The notes under the pieces are model-generated. The model had not been told where the DNA came from, made no database searches, and saw only the letters and a program-made list of their open reading frames with translations. From Candidatus Rokuibacteriota bacterium (lineage in GTDB: Bacteria > Methylomirabilota > Methylomirabilia > Rokubacteriales > CSP1-6): 64,000 nucleotides of DNA. A program made the position numbers and the translations under genes. The number at the start of each line of letters is the position of its first letter. Within the stretch, counting starts at the first letter, position 1. Shown here in pieces: positions 35,437-46,249 of this stretch. The stretch spans positions 1 to 64,000 of the forward strand of contig VGLJ01000017.1 of the NCBI GenBank assembly GCA_016866775.1, in the 5' to 3' direction.

Positions 35437-36266
35437 GCTGGATCGAGACCGTCCGCAGCGGCGTCCACGCCTGGGAGCTGGACAACACCGAGCACTTCAC
35501 CGTGGCGTACTACTTCCAGCGCCTCGGCGACGCGACGTACGCCATGCTCGACGCGCTCGGCATGACACCGGTCGGAGCCGACACCACCGAGGTCTACGTC
35601 CGCTATCAGCGCGAGATGCGCATCGCCGACATCTTTCACATCGAGACCGGCGTCATCGACGTGACCGACGACTCGCTGCTGCTCGGCCACAAGATCTTCG
35701 ACAGCGGAGACGGCACGCTGACGACGACCGCCGAGCACCGCCTCGTCGCCAGGCTCTCGCCGGACGCGCGCAAGAAGGCTGACGCGCACCGGGTGACGTG
35801 GGACGGCCCGAAGCGCGAGGCACGCCCGCAGCCGCGCGGGCTCGAGGGCTTCTACGACACCGCGCGCGACAGCGTCCGGCCGTGGGAGATCGACGTCACG
35901 GGCGGCAGCGCGCTGCTCCACGTGATCCACCGGTTCTCGATCGCGAACGCGCAGGTCGGCGCGCCGTTCGGGCTCACGCCGGCGTTCTACCGCGAGCAGC
36001 GGCGCGGGTTCTCGACGTTCGAATTCCACGTCCGGATCGGCGCGTCGCTGCGCGCCGGCGACCTGCTGGTGGTGAAGAGCGCGCCGCTGCACATCGGCAA
36101 CACGTCGCTGCGCGTGTTCCACCAGATGCTCGACGCGCGCACGGGCAAGCGCATCGCCACTCTCGACCAGTTCGGCGTGATCCTCGACCTCGACGCGCGC
36201 CGGCCGACCCCGCTCCCCGACTGGATGAAGGAGCGCGCGAAGGCGCTCCTCGCGCCGACGGCGTAG
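35433..36266 (+). CDS. tandem hotdog-fold thioesterase family protein
   Basis: A 277-aa protein with two hotdog-like halves. The first is centred on NTEHFTVAYYFQRLGDATYAMLDALGM and the second on HVIHRFSIANAQVGAPFGLTPAFY. Each half has the long helix followed by strands such as VYVRYQREMRIADIFHIETGV and FEFHVRIGASLRAGDLLVV. The fold suggests hydrolysis of an acyl-CoA thioester. It is coupled by GTGA to the upstream dehydrogenase. A role in releasing CoA from a branched or hydroxy acyl group is plausible. Confidence 0.82.
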   Translation: MSWIETVRSGVHAWELDNTEHFTVAYYFQRLGDATYAMLDALGMTPVGADTTEVYVRYQREMRIADIFHIETGVIDVTDDSLLLGHKIFDSGDGTLTTTAEHRLVARLSPDARKKADAHRVTWDGPKREARPQPRGLEGFYDTARDSVRPWEIDVTGGSALLHVIHRFSIANAQVGAPFGLTPAFYREQRRGFSTFEFHVRIGASLRAGDLLVVKSAPLHIGNTSLRVFHQMLDARTGKRIATLDQFGVILDLDARRPTPLPDWMKERAKALLAPTA

Positions 36267-36269
36267 CGC

Positions 36270-38030
<1,761 letters not shown>

Positions 38031-38360
38031 ACGCACCACCGCGAGCGGATCCCGATCTCGCGCACGATCACCGCCAATCGCATCATCGATGAGTTCGTCT
38101 CACGGTTCACGCACACCGTGCCGATGGACTGGTTCCTGCCCGGCGTGCCGCCGACAGGCAAGCGGGTCGAGGTCGTCGTCATCGTGGTCGTCGAGTTCGA
38201 CGACGAAGGCCGGATCGCCGCCGAGCGGATCCACTGGGATCAGGCGACGGTGCTCGTTCAGCTCGGGCTCCTCGATCCCGCAGGGCTGCCGGTGGCGGGC
38301 GCGGAGACGGCGCGGAAGGTCCTCGACCCCGACCGACCCTCCAACACACTGATCCCGTAA
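38031..38360 (+). pseudogene. NTF2/SnoaL-like protein, 5' end missing
   Basis: In frame from just after the kinase stop: [20 protein letters not shown], then [17 protein letters not shown], and [20 protein letters not shown]. This matches the C-terminal part of NTF2-like ester-cyclase-type proteins. About the first 50 residues, including any start codon, are missing. The first ATG in frame (38118) lies inside the conserved region. The abrupt join to the kinase suggests a deletion that removed the end of one gene and the start of the next. Confidence 0.65.
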
Positions 38361-38366
38361 CGAGCC

Positions 38367-38733
38367 GTGCCGCGCACGTTCCCGGTGGCCGTCCACCTCT
38401 GCTCCGCCGGTTCAACACCGGATACGAGGACGGCAACTACAGCGTGCCCGCCGGCCACCTCGACGGTGGGGAAACCGTCACGCAGGCCGCCATCCGCGAG
38501 GCGCGCGAGGAGATCGGTATCGAGCTGTCACCGGAGGACGTCGCCGTCGCCGGCACGATGCACAGGAAGTCACGCACGGAGCGCGCGCCGTCGAACTGCG
38601 AGCCCGACAAGTGCGACGACCTGCTGTGGGCGCCGCTCGGCACGCTCCCCGCGAACACGTGCCCTGCGTCCGGCGCGCGCTCGAGAACCACGCGCGCGAG
38701 AACGTGGCGGGGTTCGAGGAGTTCGGGTGGTGA
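38367..38733 (+). pseudogene. NUDIX hydrolase with three lesions
   Basis: It begins GTG 38367 ([11 protein letters not shown]). A deletion just before CTGCTCCGCCGG (about 38400) removes the next strand and shifts the frame. The NUDIX box follows in the new frame as [20 protein letters not shown], complete with the metal-binding REAREE. A second loss near 38580 removes the strand before [15 protein letters not shown] 1-nt loss near 38659 shifts the C-terminus, which in the restored frame reads [20 protein letters not shown] and stops at 38733. The intact gene would encode a nucleotide-diphosphate-type hydrolase of about 150 aa. Confidence 0.78.
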
Positions 38734-38766
38734 CGGCCGCCGCGCGACGCGGCGGCCGTCCTGCGC

Positions 38767-39423
38767 TCAGCGCGCGGCGGTGGCGAGACCCGTCGGACAG
38801 GCGACGCCGGTGCCGCCGAGCCCGCAGTAGCCCATCGGGTTCTTGGCGAGGTACTGCTGGTGATAGTCCTCGGCGTAATAGAACGCGGGCGCGTCGAGAA
38901 TCTCGGTGGTGATCGGCCCGTATCCCGCCGCCTTCAGCACGCGCTGGTACGCGTCGCGTGAGGCTTCCGCGAGCCGGCGCTGCGCCGGTGAGGTGACGTA
39001 GATCCCCGAGCGGTACTGCGTGCCGACGTCGTTGCCCTGGCGCATGCCCTGCGTCGGGTCGTGGCTCTCCCAGAACGTCTTGAGCAGCGCCTCGTAGCCG
39101 ACCTTCGCGGGATCGAAGACGACGCGCACGACCTCGTTGTGGCCCGTCCGCCCCGAGCACACTTCTTCGTACGTCGGGTTCGGCGTCACGCCGGCCGCGT
39201 AGCCCGCGGACGTCGAGATCACGCCCGGCATCTGCCAGAACTTCCGCTCGGCGCCCCAGAAGCAGCCGAGGCCGAACATGGCGAGCTCGAGCCCCGCGGG
39301 GAACGGCGGCTCGAGCGGCGCGCCGTTCACGAAGTGCTTCGCCGGGACCGCCATCTTCTGCGTGCGCCCGGGAAGCGCCGTCTCGCGCGTCGGCAACTCG
39401 AGCTTGCTCCTCGACCACGGCAT
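38767..39423 (-). CDS. msrA: peptide-methionine (S)-S-oxide reductase
   Basis: A 218-aa MsrA, which repairs oxidised methionine. The catalytic motif GCFWGAE places Cys at about 54. [45 protein letters not shown] and the C-terminal [18 protein letters not shown] are canonical. The C-terminal cysteines (GYCG, ACPTG) may serve as recycling residues. It has a 20-25 residue N-terminal extension over the shortest homologues. It lies 9 nt downstream of the cupin gene. Confidence 0.95.
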   Translation of the reverse strand: MPWSRSKLELPTRETALPGRTQKMAVPAKHFVNGAPLEPPFPAGLELAMFGLGCFWGAERKFWQMPGVISTSAGYAAGVTPNPTYEEVCSGRTGHNEVVRVVFDPAKVGYEALLKTFWESHDPTQGMRQGNDVGTQYRSGIYVTSPAQRRLAEASRDAYQRVLKAAGYGPITTEILDAPAFYYAEDYHQQYLAKNPMGYCGLGGTGVACPTGLATAAR

Positions 39424-39432
39424 TCGGGCCTC

Positions 39433-39930
39433 CTATCTCGTGTCGTTCATGCCAAGCGAACGTTCGATGGACACGACGTCGGCGGGCCGCGCGAACGGCG
39501 CCGGCGCGGGCTCGCCCTCGGCGCGCGGGCGGCCGATCGCCTTGAAGAAATCCTCGAGGCCCGGCGGCGTGATCACCCAGAGCATCACGAGCTCGTCGGC
39601 GGTGTCGTTGACGATCTCGTGCTTCACGTCGTACCCGAGCATGCACGCGGTCCCCGGCACGAGCTCGTGTCGCACGCCGTCGACCATCACGTGGCCCCGG
39701 CCCCGGAAGCAGATCTGCAGCTCGACCTGGTCACCGTGCGAGTGCTCGCGCACGCGGCCGCCGGGCGGAATCGTCTGGTAGCCCAGCGCGAGCGTCCCGA
39801 ACCCGGTGCGCGCAGGGAACAGCGCCGGATCGGCGTGACCGTTGGCGGGCACGGGCTGCCAGTAGGACGGCCCGTCCCCGGGCTGGACGACGACGGCGCG
39901 GCCGCGGAGCTTGTCTTCGCTCATGCTCAA
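39433..39930 (-). CDS. cupin domain protein
   Basis: A 165-aa single-domain cupin. The first motif is seen as [23 protein letters not shown] (G-x5-HxH-x3-E region) and the second as [18 protein letters not shown], giving a likely His/His/Glu/His metal site. Such proteins are dioxygenases, isomerases or small-molecule sensors. Starts at ATG 39930 or 39924 are equally possible. It is 4 nt downstream of the enolase-superfamily gene and upstream of msrA on the same strand. Confidence 0.82.
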   Translation of the reverse strand: MSMSEDKLRGRAVVVQPGDGPSYWQPVPANGHADPALFPARTGFGTLALGYQTIPPGGRVREHSHGDQVELQICFRGRGHVMVDGVRHELVPGTACMLGYDVKHEIVNDTADELVMLWVITPPGLEDFFKAIGRPRAEGEPAPAPFARPADVVSIERSLGMNDTR

Positions 39931-39934
39931 GAGC

Positions 39935-41110
39935 TTACCTCTTGCGCGGCGGATGCGCGCCCACCGCGTCCTCGTTGACCTCGGTGCCCCACCCCGCCCC
40001 CGTCGGCAGGTGAAGATGGCCGTCGCGGATCTCCGGCTTCACGGTCACCAGGTCGTCGTACCACGGCACCGTGTCGGGATCGATCTCCATGATTCTCAGA
40101 TTGGGGACGACGGCGCAGAAGTGCGCGTTCATCATCGTGGCGAGGTGCCCGTAGAAGTTGTGCGGCGCCACGTTGATCTCGTACGTGTCCGCCATCGCCG
40201 CGATCTTGAGCGACTCGGCGACGCCGTTCCACGGCGTGTCGACGATCGCAACGTCGACCGACCCGTGCTCGAAGAACGGCCGGTAGTCGCGCCGCCCGAA
40301 GAGGCACTCGCACGACGCCACCGGGATCGTCGTGTGATCGCGGATGTAGCGCAGCGCCTTCGCGTCGCGCGTGTCGATCTCGATCCAGAAGATGTCGAAC
40401 GGCTCGACGGCACGCGCGACCTTGAGGAAGCCTTCCGTCTTGAAGTTGAAGTTCAGGTCGAGCAGGAGGTCGACGTCCGGCCCCGCGCCCTCGCGAAACG
40501 CGGCGAGCTCCTCGCGCAGCGCCGTCAGGACGTGGCGGTCGGCGTTCAGCTCGGGGAACGAGCCCTTGCGCGCGAATCCCGGCGAATGGAGGTAGGGTTC
40601 CTTGCCGAGGACGAACACGTTGGTCTTCAGCGCGGTGTAGCCACGCGCGCGCACTTCCTTGCCCGCGTTGACGATATCTTGCAGGGTGCGCAGCGGCGGG
40701 ATCTGCATCTGCTCCGCCCACGCGAGCCGATAGGTTCCGCAGTGCGACCAGTAAAGCCGGATGCGATCGCGCACGGGTCCGCCGAGCATGGCGTAGACGG
40801 GCACGCCGAGCGCCTTCGCCTTGATGTCGAGCAGCGCGTTCTCGATGGCGCCGATCGCCTGCTGCACCACGCCGCCCGCCGCCTGGCGCCGCACCGCGTA
40901 CAGGAGCGTGACGATCGCCTCGTGCGCGCGCGGGTCCTTGCCGGCGATCTGCGGCGCCAGCCCGTCGATCACCGCGGAGACGCCGAGCCCGCCGAACGAC
41001 TCGTTGTACTCGCTCCAGCCGACGAGCCCGTCGTCCGTCGAGATCTTCAGGAAATCGAAGCTGCGCTGGCCGGCGTCGGCGTGGAGGTGCTCGACCTTCG
41101 TGATCTTCAT
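39935..41110 (-). CDS. mandelate racemase / muconate lactonizing enzyme family protein
   Basis: A 391-aa enolase-superfamily enzyme that abstracts a proton alpha to a carboxylate. The N-terminal capping domain begins [14 protein letters not shown]. The barrel has [13 protein letters not shown] with a candidate catalytic Lys, and metal ligands Asp in [11 protein letters not shown], Glu in FWIEIDTRD and Glu in [12 protein letters not shown]. The distal part has the acid/base His region [12 protein letters not shown]. It resembles the galactonate / gluconate dehydratase side of the family rather than muconate cycloisomerase. The cupin gene is coupled downstream. Confidence 0.88.
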   Translation of the reverse strand: MKITKVEHLHADAGQRSFDFLKISTDDGLVGWSEYNESFGGLGVSAVIDGLAPQIAGKDPRAHEAIVTLLYAVRRQAAGGVVQQAIGAIENALLDIKAKALGVPVYAMLGGPVRDRIRLYWSHCGTYRLAWAEQMQIPPLRTLQDIVNAGKEVRARGYTALKTNVFVLGKEPYLHSPGFARKGSFPELNADRHVLTALREELAAFREGAGPDVDLLLDLNFNFKTEGFLKVARAVEPFDIFWIEIDTRDAKALRYIRDHTTIPVASCECLFGRRDYRPFFEHGSVDVAIVDTPWNGVAESLKIAAMADTYEINVAPHNFYGHLATMMNAHFCAVVPNLRIMEIDPDTVPWYDDLVTVKPEIRDGHLHLPTGAGWGTEVNEDAVGAHPPRKR

Positions 41111-41121
41111 GGCGCCGTATC

Positions 41122-41379
41122 CTAGCGCCTCACGAGGTCGTCGGTGCGCTGACGCGGCACCGGCGAGCGCGCCGGCCGGCTGCCGTCGCGCAGCGCTTCG
41201 GCCTCCGTCGCGTAACAGCGCTCCGGGCTCGCCTCCTCGTACCAGGCGCTCCCCGGCAGGTGGTAGATCCGGCGCCCCGATTCCGAGAGGTAGCCCTTGA
41301 CAGGATGCGACGCCGGACATGACCAAGGCGTGTCGGGCGGAACGCCGGGGCGCTGCAGCGCGAGCACGAGCAGGAGCAT
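41122..41379 (-). CDS. small sunset-domain protein
   Basis: About 85 aa. After a short hydrophobic N-terminus (MLLLVLALQRPG) it has the 'sunset' domain pattern: HPVKGYLSESGRRIYHLPGS followed by AWYEEASPERCYATEAEALRDGSRPAR. This small domain is often found with nucleases or in secreted proteins, and its function is not settled. ATG 41379 is used; an in-frame GTG three codons upstream is possible. It is divergent from the MBL gene across about 31 nt. Confidence 0.75.
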   Translation of the reverse strand: MLLLVLALQRPGVPPDTPWSCPASHPVKGYLSESGRRIYHLPGSAWYEEASPERCYATEAEALRDGSRPARSPVPRQRTDDLVRR

Positions 41380-41410
41380 CGTGAGCACGGAGCTAACGTA
41401 CAATGCTCGA

Positions 41411-42427
41411 GTGACCGCTCTCGAACATCCCTGGGCGGAGGCGCCTGCGCCCGGGACCACCCAAGCCGTCGCTCCCGGGATCCGCTGGCTCCGTATGCCG
41501 CTGCCGTTCGCGCTCAACCACATCAACCTGTGGCTGCTGGACGACGGCGACGGTGTCGCGATCGTCGACACGGGTCTCGGCCTTCCCGACACGCGCGCGC
41601 TGTGGGAGCAGATCTTCGCCCACGAGCTCGGCGGCAAGCCGGTGACCCGCGTGATCGCGACGCACTTCCATCCCGATCACTTCGGCAACACGGGCTGGCT
41701 CACCGAGCGATGGGGCGTCGATCTCTGGTGCACGCAGGCGGAGTTCCAGGCGGCGGTGATCGCATGCTCGGCTCCCGGACGGAGCACGATCGCGCGCGAG
41801 CACTACCTCCGTCATGGGATCGGCGCCGAGGCGCTCGAGCGCCTGCGGCAGCGCGGCAACCACTATCCCGGGCTTGTGCCGACGCTCCCCAACGCGTACC
41901 GCTGCATGCGCGACGGCGATCATCTCGTCATCGACGGCCGGCGCTGGGAGGTCGTCGTGGTGCTCGGCCACGCGCCCGAGCACGCCGCGCTCTGGTGCGC
42001 CGAGATGAACGTGCTCATCTCCGGCGACCAGGTGCTGCCGAAGATCACCACGAACGTGAGCATCTGGTGGGACCGGCCGCTCGACAATCCGCTCAGGCTC
42101 TATCTCGACTCGCTCGCGCGCTTCCGCCCGATGCCGGGGAACACGCTCGTGCTTCCGTCGCACGGCCTGCCGTTCCGCGGCCTGCACACGCGCCTCGACG
42201 CGCTCCGTTCGCACCACGACGAGCGCCTCGCGGAGACCCTGGACGCGCTCGGTGAGCCGCGCAGCGCGGCCGAGCTCATCCCCGTGCTCTTCCGGCGCCA
42301 GCTCGACACGCACCAGCTCAGCTTCGCGATCGGCGAGGCGCTCGCGCACCTGAACTACCTCGAGGCCGCCGGCAGCCTCACCCGCACGCTCGACCCCGAC
42401 GGCGTCCAGCGCTTCCGCAAGGCGTAG
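41411..42427 (+). CDS. MBL-fold metallo-hydrolase
   Basis: A 338-aa metallo-beta-lactamase-fold hydrolase. The metal motif THFHPDHFGN (HxHxDH) is intact, with further ligands in LGHAPEHAALW and ISGDQVLP and SHGLPFRG. A C-terminal helical region (EPRSAAELIPVLFRRQ ... ALAHLNYLEAAG) is the winged-helix-like domain of the LACTB2/glyoxalase-II-like subgroup. GTG 41411 begins TALEHPWAEAP. Likely substrates are thioesters or nucleic acids, which cannot be decided here. Confidence 0.88.
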   Translation: MTALEHPWAEAPAPGTTQAVAPGIRWLRMPLPFALNHINLWLLDDGDGVAIVDTGLGLPDTRALWEQIFAHELGGKPVTRVIATHFHPDHFGNTGWLTERWGVDLWCTQAEFQAAVIACSAPGRSTIAREHYLRHGIGAEALERLRQRGNHYPGLVPTLPNAYRCMRDGDHLVIDGRRWEVVVVLGHAPEHAALWCAEMNVLISGDQVLPKITTNVSIWWDRPLDNPLRLYLDSLARFRPMPGNTLVLPSHGLPFRGLHTRLDALRSHHDERLAETLDALGEPRSAAELIPVLFRRQLDTHQLSFAIGEALAHLNYLEAAGSLTRTLDPDGVQRFRKA

Positions 42428-42555
42428 GGTCCCTTCGCAGTCCTGGGAACGATGTTGGCCCCCCGTTGTTGACAGGTAGATCTTGATGTAAGCTCCGGCC
42501 CCAATCTTGGCCCGTCCGCTCCGTCCCTGATCGCTCGACTGGGAGGGAAAGACGA

Positions 42556-44172
42556 ATGCGTTCACGACGCTCACTCGCAGCTCTCGCACTGATGACCGCC
42601 GTCCTCACCCTCGTCCTCGCCGCGCCGCCGCTCGCCGACGCGCAGACACCGAAGCGAGGCGGTACGCTGCGGGTCTCGTACGGCAACGAGATCGCGCACC
42701 TCGATTTCCACACCGCGCCCGGCTACGAAATGATGTGGGTCGCGATGAACGTCGGCTGCGGGCTCGTGAACATCACGCCCGACGGCAAGTTCGTGGCTGA
42801 CGCCGCCGAGTCGTGGTCGTCCACGCCCGACGGGCTTCTGTGGACGTTCAAACTGCGCAAGAACGTCATCTTCCACGACGGCACGCCGGTCGACGCCACC
42901 GCGGTGAAGTTCAGCATCGATCGCCTCATGGACCCCAACACCAAGTCGGGCATGCGGACCTTCTACGAGTCCGTGCACTCCGTCGAAGTGATGGATCCCC
43001 AGACCGTGCAGATCCGGCTGAAGCAGCCGTACGCGTTCCTGCTCCACATGCTGGCCGCGTACCGCACCGGGCTCATCCTCTACTCACCGACCGCCACCCA
43101 GAAGTTCACGGTCGAGGACCGCAAGCAGGGCAAGCCGGGCTCGATCATCGGCTGCGGGCCGTTCAAGTTCATCGAGTGGGTCAAGGGCAGCCATCTCGCC
43201 ATGGAGCGCTTCGACAAGTACTTCGTTCCGGGCTACCCGATCCTCGACCGCATCATCATCCGCGTGATCAAGGACCCGGTCACCGAGATGGCCGCGTTCA
43301 AGAACGGCGAGATCGACTTCATCGCCTCGTTCTCGCCCGAGCACGTGGACACGCTGAAGGCGCAGGTGCCGCGGGCGAACGTCATGACGGGCAAGGAAAC
43401 GACGCCGATGCTCGCCGCGATGAAGGTCACGGTCCCCGCGGACGGCAAGCCGATGTCGAAGGAGCGGAAGCCGCACCCGCTCTTCGGCGACGTGCGCGTG
43501 CGCAAGGCGATCGGCTGCTACGGCATCGACCGCAAGGAGATCGTGAAGATCGCGTTCAAGGGCCAGGCGACGCCGTGGGTCGGCATGAACCCGCCCGGCA
43601 CGCTCGACACCGTGGACGTCAACCACCTCTGCCCGTACGACCAGGCCAAGGCGAAGCAGCTCCTCACCGAAGCGGGGTACGGGCCGTCGAAGCCGCTGAC
43701 GTTCGAGCTGATGGCGAACACCGAGAAGAGCGTCTTCAACGTCATCGCGACCGTCATCCGGGACCAGCTTTCGCGGCTCGGCTTCGTGAACGCGAACGTG
43801 CGCGTCGTCGACAAGGTCCACTGGATGAACACGACGCTGCAGGACGGTCCGTGGGACATGTACGTCGAGGACCTCCTGTCGCTGCTCACGCTCGACTCGA
43901 ACGGCTACCTCTCGAACAGCACCTCGACGTGGAGCCATCCGCGCCACAACGATCCCAAGGTCGACGAGTACTACGCGCGCTACGCGCGGGAGCTGGACGC
44001 CGGCAAGCGCAAGGCGATCGCGAAGGAGCTCGTGGAGTACATGGCCGACAAGATGTACTGGAACAACGTCTCGGGCTCGCCGTTCTACATGGTCGCGCAG
44101 CCCTGGGTGAAGGGCTACACGTACAACGCCGAGTTCGAAGTGCACTGGTGGACGGTCTGGCTGGACAAGTGA
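42556..44172 (+). CDS. ABC transporter substrate-binding protein, family 5 (peptide/nickel type)
   Basis: A 538-aa periplasmic binding protein with a Sec signal peptide (RRSLAALALMTAVLTLVLAAPPLADA). KRGGTLRVSYGNEIAHLDFH, WTFKLRKNVIFHDGTPVDATAVKFSIDRLMDP and ADIVIIR-like ILDRIIIRVIKDPVTEMAAF are typical of DppA/OppA proteins. A GGGAGGG ribosome site precedes ATG 42556. Two permease genes follow directly. The ligand is unknown: peptides, opines, glutathione-like or other compounds are possible. Confidence 0.93.
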   Translation: MRSRRSLAALALMTAVLTLVLAAPPLADAQTPKRGGTLRVSYGNEIAHLDFHTAPGYEMMWVAMNVGCGLVNITPDGKFVADAAESWSSTPDGLLWTFKLRKNVIFHDGTPVDATAVKFSIDRLMDPNTKSGMRTFYESVHSVEVMDPQTVQIRLKQPYAFLLHMLAAYRTGLILYSPTATQKFTVEDRKQGKPGSIIGCGPFKFIEWVKGSHLAMERFDKYFVPGYPILDRIIIRVIKDPVTEMAAFKNGEIDFIASFSPEHVDTLKAQVPRANVMTGKETTPMLAAMKVTVPADGKPMSKERKPHPLFGDVRVRKAIGCYGIDRKEIVKIAFKGQATPWVGMNPPGTLDTVDVNHLCPYDQAKAKQLLTEAGYGPSKPLTFELMANTEKSVFNVIATVIRDQLSRLGFVNANVRVVDKVHWMNTTLQDGPWDMYVEDLLSLLTLDSNGYLSNSTSTWSHPRHNDPKVDEYYARYARELDAGKRKAIAKELVEYMADKMYWNNVSGSPFYMVAQPWVKGYTYNAEFEVHWWTVWLDK

Positions 44173-44181
44173 GGACGTCGC

Positions 44182-45156
44182 GTGCGCGTCTACCTCCTGA
44201 AGCGGCTGATCGAAATCGTGCCGACGGTCCTCATGATCACGCTCGTCGTGTTCGTGATGATGCGCTCGATCCCGGGCGATCCGGTGGTGGCCCTCCTCGG
44301 TGACGCGTACACCGAGGAGGACGCCGTCAAGGTCCGGGCGGAGTACGGGCTCGACCGGCCCATCCTCGTGCAGTACGCGATCTGGCTCGGGAAGCTGGTG
44401 CGTGGCGACTGGGGCCACTCGATCCTGAACGGGCGGCCCGTGCTCCAGGACGTGCTCATCCGGCTGCCCGTCACGATGGAGCTGATCGTGCTGTCGATGC
44501 TCGTGGCGCTGGCGATCGCCATCCCCGCCGCGATCATCGGCGCGATCCGACAGAACACGTGGGCCGATTACACGGCGACGTCGGTCGCGATGATCGGCGT
44601 GTCGATTCCGGAGTTCTTCATCGGCGTCCTGCTGCTGCTCCTCTTCTCCGTCGGCATGGGCGGATCCCTCCCGAGCTCGGGCTGGACGTACCTGCCGGGC
44701 ACGTGCCCGACGATCGTCTGCCAGGCCGGCCTGCTCGGGAACGCGCAGCACGTGCTCATGCCCGCGCTGGCGCTCGGCGTCGGTCGGGCGGCGCTGCTGA
44801 CGCGGCTGCTGCGCGCGAGCATGCTGGAAGTCATCCGCACGGAGTACGTCACCACCGCGCGCGCGAAGGGGCTGGCGGAGCGGCCGGTCGTCCTGAAGCA
44901 CGCGCTCAAGAACGCCCTCATCCCGACGGTCACGGTCATGGGCCTGCAGGTGGGCTTCCTGATCGGCGGCGCGATCGTCGTGGAGACGCTCTTCGCGATG
45001 CCCGGGCTCGGCACGTTCGGCATCGACGCGATCATCGCCCGCGACTACCAGCAGGTGCAGGGCTTCGCGCTCATCACCGCCATCGCGTTCGTCGTCATCA
45101 ACCTGCTGGTCGACCTCACGTACACGTTTCTCGACCCACGCATCCGGTACGCCTGA
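44182..45156 (+). CDS. ABC transporter permease (DppB-like)
   Basis: A 324-aa permease of the peptide/nickel importers. It starts GTG 44182 (MRVYLLKRLIEIVPTVLMITLVVFVMM) and has about six membrane helices. The loop before the last helices reads EYVTTARAKGLAERPVVLKHALKNALIPTVT, the EAA coupling motif that docks with the ATPase. TLFAMPGLGTFGIDAI is also a DppB landmark. The stop shares one base with the start of the second permease gene. Confidence 0.94.
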   Translation: MRVYLLKRLIEIVPTVLMITLVVFVMMRSIPGDPVVALLGDAYTEEDAVKVRAEYGLDRPILVQYAIWLGKLVRGDWGHSILNGRPVLQDVLIRLPVTMELIVLSMLVALAIAIPAAIIGAIRQNTWADYTATSVAMIGVSIPEFFIGVLLLLLFSVGMGGSLPSSGWTYLPGTCPTIVCQAGLLGNAQHVLMPALALGVGRAALLTRLLRASMLEVIRTEYVTTARAKGLAERPVVLKHALKNALIPTVTVMGLQVGFLIGGAIVVETLFAMPGLGTFGIDAIIARDYQQVQGFALITAIAFVVINLLVDLTYTFLDPRIRYA

Positions 45157-46133
45157 TGAGCGGTGGAATGGAGACAGACGGCCACGTCCGCAGGACAACG
45201 CCTCCTGCGATCAGCGGCGGTAGCCTTTCGGAAGCCGAGCTCCCCAGGGCCGGTGCGGCGTGGGTACCGAGCGCGCACGCCGAGTCGCCGTTCATGGAGG
45301 GTGCGCGACGACTGCGGAAGAGCGTCACGGCGCTCATCGGTCTCGCCATCGTCGTGCTCCTGCTCGTCGTCGCGATCTTCGCGGACGTCCTCGCCCCCCA
45401 CAACCCGATCGTCAACGACCAGCGTGCGATGTTCTCGACGCCGACGTGGGAGCACCCGCTCGGCACCGATCAGCTCGGGCGCGACATGCTGTCCCGCATC
45501 ATTCATGGCACGCGCATCTCGCTGCTGGTGGGCGTGTCCTCCGTGATCCTCGCGCTCTTCGTCGGCGTGCCGCTCGGCATGGTCGCCGGCTACTACGGCG
45601 GCCGCGTCGACCGCGGGATCATGCGGGTGATGGACCTCATCCTCGCGTTCCCGATCTACCTGCTCGCGATCATCCTCATGGTGATCTTCACGCCCACGGC
45701 GGGCCTGATCGGCACCATCAAGGTCACCGGGGCGATCGCGATCGTGCGCATCCCGATCTACGCGCGGCTCGTGCGCGGCAGCGTGCTGTCGATCAAGGAA
45801 AAGGAGTTCATCGAGGCATGTCGCGCGCTCGGCCAGCGCGACCCCGCGATTCTCTTCCGGCACGTGCTGCCGAACTGCCTCGCGCCGATCATCGTGACGA
45901 CCACGCTCGGCGTCGCCACGTCGATCATCGTCGAAGCGACGCTGTCCTTCCTCGGCCTCGGCACCCAGCCCCCGACCCCGAGCTGGGGCTGGGACTTGAA
46001 GGCGAACGTCTCGTTCATCCAGTCGAACGCGTGGCTCTCGGTCTTCCCCGGCCTCGCGATCTTCGTCACCGTGCTGGGCTTCAACCTCTTCGGCGACGGG
46101 CTGCGCGACGCGCTCGATCCGCGATTGAAATAG
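45156..46133 (+). CDS. ABC transporter permease (DppC-like)
   Basis: A 325-aa permease pairing with the DppB-like gene. A hydrophilic N-terminus of about 50 residues leads to LRKSVTALIGLAIVVLLLVVAIFADVLAP, then HPLGTDQLGRDMLSRIIHGTRISLLVG, the family hallmark. The coupling loop is IEACRALGQRDPAILFRHVLPN. PTPSWGWDL and FPGLAIFVTVLGFNLFGDGLRDALDP end the protein. No DppD/DppF-type ATPase gene follows, so ATP-hydrolysing subunits must come from elsewhere. Confidence 0.94.
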   Translation: MSGGMETDGHVRRTTPPAISGGSLSEAELPRAGAAWVPSAHAESPFMEGARRLRKSVTALIGLAIVVLLLVVAIFADVLAPHNPIVNDQRAMFSTPTWEHPLGTDQLGRDMLSRIIHGTRISLLVGVSSVILALFVGVPLGMVAGYYGGRVDRGIMRVMDLILAFPIYLLAIILMVIFTPTAGLIGTIKVTGAIAIVRIPIYARLVRGSVLSIKEKEFIEACRALGQRDPAILFRHVLPNCLAPIIVTTTLGVATSIIVEATLSFLGLGTQPPTPSWGWDLKANVSFIQSNAWLSVFPGLAIFVTVLGFNLFGDGLRDALDPRLK

Positions 46134-46249
46134 CGCGCCCGCGACGCGCGCGCGGTCTGTAACAAGGCGCATCCCGCTCCCGGGCCTCCATGGCATCGGT
46201 CTGCAGCCTTCTTTTCGTCGACAGAAAGAAGGACGTTGGAGGACCAGCC

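Noticed and set aside
42469-42493. TTGACA with a TGTAAG box upstream of the ABC binding protein, considered as a promoter
   Set aside because: The spacing is about 13 nt instead of about 17, and no better -10 box is present, so it does not stand as a sigma-70 promoter.
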